64,000 nt of DNA, from assembly GCF_027359675.1 (NCBI RefSeq), contig NZ_CP114786.1:5058501-5122500 (forward strand). The letters are read 5' to 3'. The notes below the pieces were generated by a model. That model did no database searches and had not been told where the DNA came from. It saw only the letters and a program-made list of their open reading frames with translations. Positions 1 to 8,460 of the stretch are shown here, in pieces. Position numbers and translations under genes: made by a program. The DNA comes from Roseibium sp. Sym1 (GTDB lineage: Bacteria > Pseudomonadota > Alphaproteobacteria > Rhizobiales > Stappiaceae). Each line of letters starts with the position of its first letter. Position 1 is the stretch's first letter.

Positions 1-405
1 AACACCAACATCTTCACCATGCGCGATGTCGAGGAACTGGGCCTTGCCGAAACGGCCGCAAGGGCCCTGGAGCTTGCCTGGAAGGATGCCGACGCGGTCT
101 ATATCTCCTTCGATATCGACAGTGTCGATTGCGGGTTCGTGCCGGGCACCGGCTGGCCGGAACCGGGTGGCTTCCTGCCCCGCGAAGCGCTGGAACTGGT
201 CTCGCTGGTGGCCAAGGAAGGGATTTGCGGTCTCGAGGTGGTGGAGGTCTCACCACCCTACGACTGCTCCGACATAACCGCGCTGCTGGCGACGCGTGTC
301 ATCGTCGACGTGCTCGGCACGCTTGTGTCACACGGCAAGATGGGCGCGCACAAGGGGATCATCGACAAGCCGGTCAGCATTCCGGCCGGTCCGGAGGTGG
401 CGTGA
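1..405 (+). CDS. Ureohydrolase (arginase/agmatinase/guanidinase superfamily), C-terminal part
   Basis: This is the 3' part of a gene cut by the window edge; 134 codons are visible and the reading frame is open from base 1. The metal-ligand motif DIDSVD lies at 112-129, followed by a CGFVPGTGWPEPGG stretch and an EVSPPYDCSDITALLATR tail, which are hallmarks of the binuclear-metal ureohydrolase fold that hydrolyses guanidino groups to urea. The family contains Mn enzymes (arginase, agmatinase) and Ni-dependent guanidine hydrolases. The fragment alone does not fix the substrate. It is followed after 2 bases by a His-rich protein, so a nickel enzyme is an attractive inference, but it is not proven. 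Confidence 0.85.
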   Translation, partial: NTNIFTMRDVEELGLAETAARALELAWKDADAVYISFDIDSVDCGFVPGTGWPEPGGFLPREALELVSLVAKEGICGLEVVEVSPPYDCSDITALLATRVIVDVLGTLVSHGKMGAHKGIIDKPVSIPAGPEVA

Positions 406-407
406 CC

Positions 408-881
408 ATGGCACACCATTCATCGCATTCGCACGACCATCACCACCACCACCATCATCATCACCATCCGCATGACCACAATCATGCTGCCGGTGATCAT
501 CTGCACTCGCATGTCCACGGGGGCTCGTCATCGGACCGCGCGGAGGAATTGCAGGCGCTCTCGGCGAGCTTCATCGACGGGTTCCGCGGCGCCGACGACA
601 AGACAAGCTACTTGCGGCTCGCAGGTGTTCCCTTTCACCGGACCGGACGGGACGGGCTGGTTCAGCACCTTGTCGACGCGAAAATCGAGAGCAATTGGCA
701 AGTCGGCACGGCATCGCCCGCCTTCGCCTCCCGCGAGCTCGTCTACATGCCCTTCCCCGGGTCGATGGTCCAGGCGCGGGAAACCATGACGTTCACCTAT
801 GTCTCGCTGACGGAACGCGCCGACATGGACCTGATCGACATTCTCTCACAACGGCTAACAGATGGAGAAATCGAAGAATGA
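408..881 (+). CDS. Histidine-rich putative metal-binding protein
   Basis: The protein has 157 residues. Twenty-one of the first 37 residues are His, including a run of ten (residues 11-20), as in the nickel-storage tails of HypB or UreE. The remaining ~115 residues form a mixed alpha/beta-looking domain that I do not recognise (it includes FIDGFRGADDKTSYLRLAG and ELVYMPFPGSM). No signal peptide is visible, so it should be cytoplasmic. The start at 408 is chosen because the ATG lies 2 bases after the ureohydrolase stop; the upstream open frame lies inside that gene. The downstream gene overlaps its stop (ATGA). Tight coupling suggests that it supplies or stores metal for the upstream enzyme; this is inference. 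Confidence 0.8.
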   Translation: MAHHSSHSHDHHHHHHHHHHPHDHNHAAGDHLHSHVHGGSSSDRAEELQALSASFIDGFRGADDKTSYLRLAGVPFHRTGRDGLVQHLVDAKIESNWQVGTASPAFASRELVYMPFPGSMVQARETMTFTYVSLTERADMDLIDILSQRLTDGEIEE

Positions 882-1102
882 AACCGTTTCTGACCCTGAT
901 ATTCCTGGCCGCTTCCTCCCTGCCGGCGTTCGCTCACGCCGGCGCACATGACGATCTTGGCGGCATTGCTTCTGCCATGGCCCACCTGCTCGGGTCGCCT
1001 TTCCATGTTGCGCTGGTGCTTGCGGGGCTGGGTGCCGCCGTGGCCGCGGGACTGGTCCTGAGGCGTTCGCGCGCGACTGCCAGCCGGACCCCCGGCGACT
1101 GA
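878..1102 (+). CDS. Small exported/membrane protein of unknown function
   Basis: A 74-residue protein starts with an ATGA overlap with the preceding stop codon, so translational coupling is likely. Residues 1-20 look like a cleavable Sec signal ending in AFAHA. A His/Asp segment follows (AHAGAHDDLGG), then one strongly hydrophobic helix (about residues 43-62) and a basic C-terminus (LRRSRATASR). The expected topology is one membrane helix with a short periplasmic metal-ligand-rich N-terminus. I do not recognise a family; the N-terminal His/Asp segment faintly recalls HupE/UreJ proteins, but only that segment. It ends 6 bases before the convergent EAL gene. Confidence 0.65.
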   Translation: MKPFLTLIFLAASSLPAFAHAGAHDDLGGIASAMAHLLGSPFHVALVLAGLGAAVAAGLVLRRSRATASRTPGD

Positions 1103-1108
1103 CGGCTG

Positions 1109-3070
1109 TCAGATACCGGCAAGGTTCTGCTGGCCTTCGTCATTAAAGAACAGCGTGGTGATATCGTCGATGGCCATCGGCCCGCCAAACAGGTAACCCT
1201 GCCCGTTGGTGCAGCCGAGATCGACGAGGACGTCGCGCTGTTCGACGGTCTCGATACCCTCGATGATTACGGTGGATCCCATCGTTTCGGCGATGCCGAG
1301 AACCATCTTCAGGATGTCCCGCATCTTCCTGTCCTTCACTGCCTTGATGGCGAAGGACCGGTCGATCTTGATTTCATCCCAGTGAAAATCCGTCAGATAG
1401 GACAGTGCGGAATATCCGATGCCGAAATCATCAAGCGAGATGCCCACGCCGAGAGCGCGCAAATCCGACAATGTGGCCTGAATGCGTTTCAGGTCACTCA
1501 TCAGGGTTGACTCGGTGACCTCCAGCTTGAGCCGCGAAGCCGGCAGGCCGGTGCGTGAGAGGCATTCGTCCATCATGCCGACGACATCATCACTGAGGAT
1601 CTGCGCCACCGACAGGTTGACGGACAGGGACAGTTCAGTGGGAAGAAGCTGCACTTCGGAGCAGGACGTTTCCAGGATTTTCCAGCCGAGCGAGACGATA
1701 TCGCCATTGCCTTCGGCGATCGGAATGAATTCCGAGGGCGATATCCAGCCAAGTTCGGAGTGGTACCAGCGTGCCAGGGCCTCCACACCGAAAATCCGTC
1801 CGGTCTTAAGATTGAACTGCGGCTGGAAATGCGGCAGGCATTCGTCCGCTTCAATGGCACGCGCCAGGGCCGTTTCGACGATGGCCTTGCGTTCCACTAC
1901 GGCCCGCATGGACGGGACGTAGGCGATGACCTGGCGGTGTCCGCATTCGTCGGCATTTGCAACTGCAAGACCGGCATTTGCGATGATGTCTGGCGGCTCC
2001 CCGTCGGACGTTAACGAGTCGGCATAGCCGATGGCCGGCGAAATCAGAAACGTGCCCAGAGGCGTTTGGACGGGGCGCAGGAAAATGTCGTGAATGCGTT
2101 CGGCGACTACGGCGGCGGACTGGCCGATCTCCCTGTCGGAAACGGCCATAAGCAAAAATCCCTTGCCTGGCGAGCGTGCCAGGCATGTTTTCGCCTCGAA
2201 CCTGTCGACGGCATGGCGAAGCAAATCCGCGATTGCAACGAGCAGAGCCTCTTCGGTTGCCTGGCTGCATGTGTTGCGAGCGGGCAATCTTGTGTCGAGG
2301 CAGATGTTGAAAATGTTCAGCGTTTGACCGTCCGCCAGGTTTTCCCCGGCGGCGGCGCTCACCTGGTCAGCGAAAACACGATGATTGATCAGTCCGGTTA
2401 CTCTGTCGTGGCTCAGTTGCAGGGCGAGTTGATCGGTACGCTCGGAATTCTCCTTCACTGCCGCCTTCAATTTGGCATTGCGGCTGTAAGTTTTGCAGAG
2501 CCAGGCGAACATCGAAAGCAGCAGAGACAGGACCAGTCCGGATTGCAGAATCTGATGGAAGCGAAACCGGTCACGTGCCGCCTCACGGGCCCCGGAGACT
2601 TCCTGGTACACACGCCGGTTGATTTGCTCCAGCGCATCGCCGACGACCTGCAGGCCGGCCAGCACCTGGCCGGCGGTGACGGAGCCCTCGAGGTTGTCGA
2701 GATTTCCCTGCAAAGACTTGCTGTTGCGAAGGATGGCGGCGATATTCGCCTTGATGTCGTCAGGCGGGCCCACGAGATCCCGATAACTTTCTCCGGGCCA
2801 GGTAGCCAGCGCCGCCTGGAGGGTCTCGAAGGATCGAGCGGCAGCACGCGCATCAGCGGGATCCCGCAGCGCTGCAAACCGTGCGACAAGTTTTTCCGGT
2901 TCGGAGGTGTTTATCTGCCGGGCTTGTTCAAGAATCGTCCTCTCGAACTCGACGCTTTGGTGCATATTCGTCTGTGTATGGACGAGAAGCAGGAAATTCA
3001 GACCGAGCAACAGCGCCAATGCGCCGCAAAGCACCGGAATGCCTAATTGAATAACTTTTTCAAACCGCAT
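1109..3070 (-). CDS. Membrane EAL-domain protein with degenerate GGDEF (c-di-GMP phosphodiesterase candidate)
   Basis: The 653-residue form begins with a transmembrane helix (residues ~7-28), a periplasmic helical segment and a second helix, then a GGDEF-like domain and a C-terminal EAL domain. The EAL domain keeps its key motifs: VEALARW, NLSVAQ, EVTES, DDFGIGYS, KIDRSF, EGIETVEQ and GQGYLFGGP, so it should hydrolyse c-di-GMP. The GGDEF signature is replaced by SPGKGF, so that domain is probably catalytically dead and at most regulatory. The start at 3070 is preferred because the first helix begins six residues later and an AGGA lies upstream; the frame stays open to a further start at 3229 that would add a basic 53-residue extension. 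The gene is convergent with the small gene ending at 1102. Confidence 0.88.
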   Translation of the reverse strand: MRFEKVIQLGIPVLCGALALLLGLNFLLLVHTQTNMHQSVEFERTILEQARQINTSEPEKLVARFAALRDPADARAAARSFETLQAALATWPGESYRDLVGPPDDIKANIAAILRNSKSLQGNLDNLEGSVTAGQVLAGLQVVGDALEQINRRVYQEVSGAREAARDRFRFHQILQSGLVLSLLLSMFAWLCKTYSRNAKLKAAVKENSERTDQLALQLSHDRVTGLINHRVFADQVSAAAGENLADGQTLNIFNICLDTRLPARNTCSQATEEALLVAIADLLRHAVDRFEAKTCLARSPGKGFLLMAVSDREIGQSAAVVAERIHDIFLRPVQTPLGTFLISPAIGYADSLTSDGEPPDIIANAGLAVANADECGHRQVIAYVPSMRAVVERKAIVETALARAIEADECLPHFQPQFNLKTGRIFGVEALARWYHSELGWISPSEFIPIAEGNGDIVSLGWKILETSCSEVQLLPTELSLSVNLSVAQILSDDVVGMMDECLSRTGLPASRLKLEVTESTLMSDLKRIQATLSDLRALGVGISLDDFGIGYSALSYLTDFHWDEIKIDRSFAIKAVKDRKMRDILKMVLGIAETMGSTVIIEGIETVEQRDVLVDLGCTNGQGYLFGGPMAIDDITTLFFNDEGQQNLAGI

Positions 3071-3523
3071 CGGCTCAACCGTCCTGATGACAGAAACAAT
3101 TGCCCCTGAACGGGAGCGTTGAAACATCCTTTCCGGTTCGGTCTCTCTGCCCTGGACGAACCGGTGCCCCCCGGTTTGCCGTCTTGTGCGGGATGTGCCG
3201 GAACCCCTTCCGAACCTCTTCCCGTGCATGAATGCTCAGCCTGACCCTAATCCAGCAATCTTTTACGAAACTTGCGCTGAAACAGGCTGAAACACGATCG
3301 TGTTTGAGGCTGAAATGCCTTCTCTACACGACCTAGGGTATTTGAACCATCAACCGTTAAAACCCTCTAAATATTAATATACGCAACGTCATTTCTGACC
3401 GGTGCGTTCAAAAACATGTGCAAATCCCGGAAGAAATCACCCGCCAAAAAGGACGTCGCGCAAAGGCTTGACGTGCGCGCTGAGTAACGAAATCCTGCAA
3501 GTCGGACGCGAACCAGGTCAGGA
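3071..3523. promoter_or_regulatory. Divergent intergenic region with palindrome and repeated motifs
   Basis: This ~450-base gap separates the minus-strand EAL gene from the plus-strand hydrolase, so it should carry both promoters. It holds a perfect 16-base palindrome at 3290-3305 and three GCTGAAA(A/C) direct repeats at about 3276, 3286 and 3309, and is AT-rich around 3340-3390. Short open frames here have no support. The EAL frame extends upstream to 3229, so part of the gap could be coding. Confidence 0.45.
3290..3305. promoter_or_regulatory. Perfect 16-bp palindrome, operator candidate
   Basis: AAACACGATCGTGTTT is identical to its reverse complement. It lies between two divergent genes and is flanked by GGCTGAAA repeats on both sides. 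A dimeric regulator site is plausible; the regulator is unknown. Confidence 0.4.
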
Positions 3524-5179
3524 ATGTCGCCGATGTATTTTCTCCGCCGGATCAAGGACGCATTGTCTCCGGCCGCGTTGATTGTTGCGGTCAGCTGCTT
3601 TGGTGCCGCGTTGACCCCTTCCCTGATGCCGCGGGATCCCTTCGTTCAGGCCACGCTGGCCGCGGTCGCGGCGGTTCTCGGTTACGAAGCTGCGCTTCTG
3701 GCCAGAACTCTTTGGCGCTATCTAGAACTGCCCGAGGCTGGCAGGTTGAAACGTGCCTGGCTGGTGGCGGCAATTGCCGTGAGTGCCGGCATCATGCTCT
3801 ATTCGCTCTCCAAGGCGGCAAGCTGGCAGAACGCGACACGGGAAGCGGTCGGGTTGGCACCGCTCGATTCAGCCGCTCCCTTCTTTATTTTTGGTGTTGG
3901 TGGCGGACTGGCACTCGGCTTGTGGTTCTGTTTCAGGATTGCCGGGATGGTCCGCAGACTGATTTCCGTTTTCCTGGAGCGGTTGTTGCCGCGCAGGATC
4001 GGCATCGTGCTTTCTGTCGCTCTGGTGGGATGGCTTTTCTGGGCGCTGGTCGACGGTGCCTTTGTTCGTACCGCCTTCAAGGCCGCGGATGCCTCGTTCC
4101 TCGCGGCCGACATGCTGATCGAACCGGACGTGGACAAGCCCGAGGACCCCATGAAGACCGGCAGCGCCGCGTCTCTGGTGCGCTGGGAAGAAATGGGCCG
4201 TCGAGGCCGTGAATATGTCGCCACCGCGCCGACGCGCGAAGAGATCTCGGAATTTTTCGAAGGAGCGGTGCAGGACCCGGTCAGGGTCTATGTCGGCAGA
4301 CGGTCTGCCGATACAGCCGAGGAGCGCGCGGACCTTGCCTTGCGTGAACTGATAAGGGTCGGCGGGTTCGACCGCTCCGCCCTGATCGTCGTGGTTCCGC
4401 CAGGAACCGGATGGATGGATCCAGGTGCCCATGACACCATCGACTTCATGCTCGGTGGCGACGTGGCGACAGTGTCCGTCCAGTATTCGTATCTGACCAG
4501 CGTCTTGTCGCTTTTGTCCCACCCCGACTATGGCGTCGCGCAGGCGCGTGCCCTTTTCGAGAAAGTCTATGACCACTGGACGGAGATGCCGAAGGACAGC
4601 AGGCCGGATCTTTATGTTCACGGACTTAGCCAGGGAGCCTTCAATTCGCAGGCGACCCTGCCGCTGCTCGACATGCTCGGCGACCCCATCCAGGGAGCCA
4701 TGTGGACCGGATCGCCCTTCTTTTCCCGTTTCTGGTCCGAGGTCCGCGACCAGCGCAATCCTGGCAGCCCGGCCTGGCGCCCAACCTACGGCAATGGTTC
4801 GCTTGTCAGGGTGCTCGATCAATATGGCGGTCTCGATGGTGACTTCGCCCCCTGGGCGCCCATACGCGCGGTGTTCCTGAACTACGGCAGCGATCCGATC
4901 GTGAATTTCACTTTCGACAGCGCAATCCGGCCCCCTGCGTGGATGGAGGCGCCACGGGCTCCGGATGTTTCGGACAAGTTTTCCTGGTTCCCGGTGGTGA
5001 CCATGCTTCAGCTGGCGCTGGATTCGCTGTTTGCCCTCGATGTGCCGCGCTTCGGGCACTATTACATTGCGCCGGACTACATCGATGCCTGGGCAGCGCT
5101 GGTGGAACCGGATGGATGGTCCGAAGACAGGGCACGGCACTTGAAGGCAATTTTCGAAGAGCGCGGTCCACCCCTGTAG
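3524..5179 (+). CDS. Alpha/beta-hydrolase family membrane protein (Abhydrolase_9 type)
   Basis: The 551-residue protein has an N-terminal half with about four transmembrane helices (roughly residues 13-35, 37-60, 84-105, 118-145, plus one near 160-180) and a C-terminal alpha/beta-hydrolase-like domain. The C-terminal part has VVPPGTGWMDP, the nucleophile-elbow motif GLSQG (Ser369) and FGHYYIAPDYIDAW near the end, a layout I recognise from the Abhydrolase_9 family (a membrane N-domain followed by a hydrolase). The substrate is unknown; a lipid or surface ester is plausible given the membrane anchor. The start at 3524 sits after CAGGTCAGGA; a second ATG lies at 3533. The gene is convergent with the patatin gene 23 bases downstream. 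Confidence 0.82.
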   Translation: MSPMYFLRRIKDALSPAALIVAVSCFGAALTPSLMPRDPFVQATLAAVAAVLGYEAALLARTLWRYLELPEAGRLKRAWLVAAIAVSAGIMLYSLSKAASWQNATREAVGLAPLDSAAPFFIFGVGGGLALGLWFCFRIAGMVRRLISVFLERLLPRRIGIVLSVALVGWLFWALVDGAFVRTAFKAADASFLAADMLIEPDVDKPEDPMKTGSAASLVRWEEMGRRGREYVATAPTREEISEFFEGAVQDPVRVYVGRRSADTAEERADLALRELIRVGGFDRSALIVVVPPGTGWMDPGAHDTIDFMLGGDVATVSVQYSYLTSVLSLLSHPDYGVAQARALFEKVYDHWTEMPKDSRPDLYVHGLSQGAFNSQATLPLLDMLGDPIQGAMWTGSPFFSRFWSEVRDQRNPGSPAWRPTYGNGSLVRVLDQYGGLDGDFAPWAPIRAVFLNYGSDPIVNFTFDSAIRPPAWMEAPRAPDVSDKFSWFPVVTMLQLALDSLFALDVPRFGHYYIAPDYIDAWAALVEPDGWSEDRARHLKAIFEERGPPL

Positions 5180-5202
5180 GTCCGCCGGCGAGATAGCCAG
5201 GT

Positions 5203-6141
5203 TCAGGTCTTGTCCAGGAGGGTGGCGAGTCCGCGCTTGAAGCTTTCCCTGGCCGGTTCCGCCGCTGTCAGGATGTCCTCGACCTTGAAGAAATCCATTG
5301 ATTTGAAGCGTCCGACGGGAGGCTCGATCAGGAGATCCGGCCGGGTGCAAGCCAGCTTCGCGGCAACAAGCGAATGCAGCGTGATTGAAAATGATCCGAT
5401 CCAGGTCTCCATTCCGCTTGGAAGTCCCCCACCCTTGATGAAGCTGCTGCCGGTCACGTCGATGGCGATGCTGAGATAGCCATCCTGCTGAAGCACATCA
5501 AAAGGCGTCGGATTGACAAATCCACCGTCAATCAGGACCTGTCCGCCGATTTCAACCGGGGTCAGCAGCATGGGAAGGGCGGAAGAAGCGGCGATGGCGG
5601 GCAGCAAGGGACCATCGTCCAGGACCACCTGGGACTGCGTGTAGAAATCCGTTGCGATGATTTTCACCGGGATACGAAGGTCGACGAAATTGTCCGCCAA
5701 TCCGGCTGGAAACACTGTCTCGAACAGGACCAGCGGGTCAATGACCGCTGGCCTCGAGACATTGAACAGCGACGACCACGTGCGGCCGTCCGTCAGGAAG
5801 AGTTTCTGGTAAAGCTGGGTTTTCCGGGTGAAGAGGTCGACGGTGAATTCCCGGATCTCGCGGCCGCTCATGCCGCTGGCGTAGAAACTCCCGAGAATGG
5901 CGCCCATGGAAGTTCCGACGATTTCCGCCGGCCGGATGCCAAGGTCATCCATGGCTTCCAGCACAGGGATGTGGGCGAATCCCTTGGCGGCTCCTCCTCC
6001 AAGGGCGAGGGCGAACTCCGTCCCGCCGGGCGTTTCGGGATGCACGTTCTCAATCGTATCGGCGTCAACTTCATTGGAAACCGGCAGAAATCCGCCGGTG
6101 GCAGAAACGGCTGCAAACATGAGTTCGCGTCTCTGAATCAT
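5203..6141 (-). CDS. Patatin-like phospholipase (RssA-type)
   Basis: This 312-residue serine lipase-fold protein has the oxyanion loop LALGGGAAKGFAH (~46-57), the nucleophile elbow GTSMG (Ser78) and the dyad aspartate in DGG (Asp205), the complete catalytic set of bacterial patatins. Patatins release fatty acids from phospholipids. Residues 1-20 are weakly hydrophobic (LMFAAVSATGGFLPV) and preceded by QRR, which could be a signal sequence, possibly twin-arginine-like; this is uncertain. The length matches the family. It is convergent with the hydrolase and lies 116 bases downstream of the Rrf2-type regulator on the same strand, so co-transcription is possible. Confidence 0.88.
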   Translation of the reverse strand: MIQRRELMFAAVSATGGFLPVSNEVDADTIENVHPETPGGTEFALALGGGAAKGFAHIPVLEAMDDLGIRPAEIVGTSMGAILGSFYASGMSGREIREFTVDLFTRKTQLYQKLFLTDGRTWSSLFNVSRPAVIDPLVLFETVFPAGLADNFVDLRIPVKIIATDFYTQSQVVLDDGPLLPAIAASSALPMLLTPVEIGGQVLIDGGFVNPTPFDVLQQDGYLSIAIDVTGSSFIKGGGLPSGMETWIGSFSITLHSLVAAKLACTRPDLLIEPPVGRFKSMDFFKVEDILTAAEPARESFKRGLATLLDKT

Positions 6142-6257
6142 CTTGAGTTCGCCCGCCTACTCGAAATGGTATCGGTGCCACATGAAAGACAAGTCCAGGC
6201 TGTTCCGCAAGAACGTTTGGCAAATAATGTTGACGGCGATTGGCGCTAGATTGCTTT

Positions 6258-6698
6258 TCAGGCCTTGCCGGCTGTTTGCGGCTCGAAGGAGTGGATATCC
6301 ATGCCTTCAACAAGGTTCGAGATGGTGGTTTTTTTCATTGGATCAAAGAAACCTTCCAGCGAGTCATCCAGGACCGCCTTGAACCGACAGGTTCGAAACA
6401 GATGGCAACTGTTGCGTCCTGCCAGGCACTTTACGAGAAAGAAATCGGTTTCGAAGATCTGAACGACATCATAAAGGACGATATCGCGGGGGTTCTTGTA
6501 CAGCCAGATGCCGCCGTTCCGGCCTGTTGATGACGCAATCATGCCCGCCTTGCGCAATTCCTGCACCGCTGCAATGACTTGGGACCTGTGTCCGATATAG
6601 TTGTCGACGAGATCGTCAATTGAAATTTTTCGGCCTCTCAGTATGGCCAAGTGCATCAGTATTCTAACCGCAATATCTGTGCGCTCGGTAAGACGCAT
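6258..6698 (-). CDS. Rrf2-family regulator, NsrR-like
   Basis: The 146-residue protein starts with the Rrf2 winged-helix pattern (MRLTERTDIAVRILMHLA; recognition region YIGHRSQVIAAVQELRKAG and wing TGRNGGIWL). Three cysteines at 91, 98 and 104 are spaced like the [Fe-S]-ligating cysteines of NsrR, within LVKCLAGRNSCHLFRTCRF, and the following KAVLDDSLEGFFD also matches the NsrR layout. NsrR proteins repress nitric-oxide defence genes and release DNA when NO destroys the cluster. Regulation by NO is therefore inferred for this protein. The globin chemoreceptor gene lies upstream on the same strand across an AT-rich gap. No hmp or nor gene is in view. Confidence 0.85.
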   Translation of the reverse strand: MRLTERTDIAVRILMHLAILRGRKISIDDLVDNYIGHRSQVIAAVQELRKAGMIASSTGRNGGIWLYKNPRDIVLYDVVQIFETDFFLVKCLAGRNSCHLFRTCRFKAVLDDSLEGFFDPMKKTTISNLVEGMDIHSFEPQTAGKA

Positions 6699-7095
6699 AA
6701 GATCCTTCCAACTTTCGATTGCATTCTAGAACGGGCGTGTGTCTACGTAATATTTTTGACCTAAAGAATATATCAATCGAAAATTCGTTAAAACCCTATA
6801 TATTCGATGGATAAATAGTCATTTTCGAGTTACTTAATATTTAGTATTTCTTTTCATCGCGTCTTTATTGAAGAAAGTATTTTGTTGTTTGAAGTATTTA
6901 TGTGAACACTTTCAGAAAAAAGAGTTCGGTCTGGTGGAGGATTGCTTCAGGTGGGAGCGTTGATTCCGATGTCGAAGTAGATTTCGAATATTCGGAACTA
7001 TATAGCCATTATGGTGCTGTGGCGGGGCGGCCACGGGAGGCCGCTGTAGCGGTGTGAATTATTCTCCGGAGCATGGCCCTGCCACCGCTCCTCTG
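6699..7095. promoter_or_regulatory. AT-rich intergenic region upstream of the NsrR-like gene
   Basis: This ~400-base spacer is strikingly AT-rich: the 60 bases from 6781 hold only 15 G or C. It should contain the promoter of the NsrR-like gene (minus strand). A 12-mer CGTTAAAACCCT at 6786-6797 is repeated exactly at 3355-3366. A GTG-initiated open frame runs 6902-7057 on the plus strand without a visible ribosome site. A GCGGCC/GGCCGC hairpin at 7027-7044 lies just beyond the stop of the chemoreceptor gene and may end its transcript. Confidence 0.5.
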
Positions 7096-8460
7096 TCAGT
7101 TTGCCGCCAAAGCCAGTGTCTTCATGAAATTCTGAACGTCCGATTTCAGTTCCGCCGTTTGCCCCCCCATTTCAGACGAGGAAGCTCCCACCAGGGTCGA
7201 GACCTTCGCCACCTGAGACGAGGCGCTGGCAATGCCGCTGATGGATCTCAAGACCGATTGGGTGCCGTCGGACGCCTTTTGAATGCTGGAACTGATTTCA
7301 CATGTGGCCACCATCTGTTCTTCCACGGCAGTCGCAATGGATGCCGAGATAGCGTTCATTTGTGCGATGGTCTTGTTGACATTGTCGATTGCTGACGCTG
7401 ATTTCCCGGTAACCGACTGAATTCCTTCAATTTGTCCGCTGATCTCCGAAGTGGCTTTCGCAGTCTGGCCCGCAAGGTCCTTGACTTCGGTCGCCACGAC
7501 AGCGAAGCCCCTGCCCGCCTCCCCGGCGCGGGCGGCCTCGATTGTCGCGTTCAGGGCCAGAAGATTGGTCTTGTCGGCAATATCGTTGATCAGACCTATG
7601 ATCTCGCCGACCCTGTTGACAGCACTGGTGAGTGAGCTCATCGACTCTATCGCGAGTGCACTTTGTGACACAGCCGTATCGGAGATTCGATGGGATTCGC
7701 CAACCTGCCTGCCTATTTCGGAAACCGATGCTGACAGCTGTTCTGCCGCCGCCGCTACTGTCTGAACATTCACAGCCGCGTCGTCGGAGCTGTTTCTGAC
7801 AGCAAGAGTCTCGGTTTCCGTCTGTTCGGTGGCTCCGGACAGGAGACACGATGCCTGGGACAGGGAAGCTGCTGATGAGGTCAGTTTGTCCGTTGCAAGA
7901 CCTACGGAACTTTCGAATTCCGAGGCCAGTTGCTGGATTGTCTGACGTCTGTCCCGCCTGCCGGCCTCGATATAGACCGAAAGTGCCAGATCCATGTCGA
8001 GCATGGCGGCCTTGATCACCGCGCTGCGCAAGTGCTTCAACTCGTTGTCCGATTTTCTGCGTCCAAAGGGCAGCCTGCTCGCCTGGCAGAGCCTTTCGCA
8101 CAAACCGTTTACGAGAAAGCAGTAGGCGCCGATATACCAGCGCGGCTCGAGGCCGAGCTTGTTGTGGACTTCGCCGATGGCCGTCACCGACTGGAAATAG
8201 TTGTCGTTGAAATCCGCGTCCAGAATAATGCCCCAGTGCTGCAATTGAGCATTCTTGGCATGGTCGATGTGGTTGTCATCCCTGAAGAATTGTTTTGTCT
8301 CCGGGAAACACACCACGTTCTTGTAAAAAGCCTCAAGAACGTCAGGCAGGATATTCAATATTTGCGACTTGTTCTCGCTGAGCAATCGGCAATCTGAAAC
8401 ATCCAGTCCAATGAATTTTAGACGTTCAGTGCGTGTATCAATTTCCGAATTGAAAGTCAT
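7096..8460 (-). CDS. Globin-coupled methyl-accepting chemotaxis protein (HemAT-like)
   Basis: The 454-residue protein has no membrane segment. Residues ~10-170 form a sensor globin with the proximal haem histidine candidate His99 in [19 protein letters not shown]. The C-terminal half is an MCP signalling domain with the conserved hairpin tip [21 protein letters not shown] and [10 protein letters not shown]. Such soluble transducers bind haem O2 (or NO/CO) and signal to CheA for aerotaxis. Its G+C looks lower than that of most neighbours. No other che genes are in the window, so it presumably feeds a chemotaxis system elsewhere. A transcript end may be formed by the hairpin at 7027-7044. Confidence 0.92.
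   Translation of the reverse strand: MTFNSEIDTRTERLKFIGLDVSDCRLLSENKSQILNILPDVLEAFYKNVVCFPETKQFFRDDNHIDHAKNAQLQHWGIILDADFNDNYFQSVTAIGEVHNKLGLEPRWYIGAYCFLVNGLCERLCQASRLPFGRRKSDNELKHLRSAVIKAAMLDMDLALSVYIEAGRRDRRQTIQQLASEFESSVGLATDKLTSSAASLSQASCLLSGATEQTETETLAVRNSSDDAAVNVQTVAAAAEQLSASVSEIGRQVGESHRISDTAVSQSALAIESMSSLTSAVNRVGEIIGLINDIADKTNLLALNATIEAARAGEAGRGFAVVATEVKDLAGQTAKATSEISGQIEGIQSVTGKSASAIDNVNKTIAQMNAISASIATAVEEQMVATCEISSSIQKASDGTQSVLRSISGIASASSQVAKVSTLVGASSSEMGGQTAELKSDVQNFMKTLALAAN

Noticed and set aside
3367..3555. 62-codon frame upstream of the membrane hydrolase
   Set aside because: Overlaps the hydrolase start, no ribosome site and no similarity; located in a regulatory gap.
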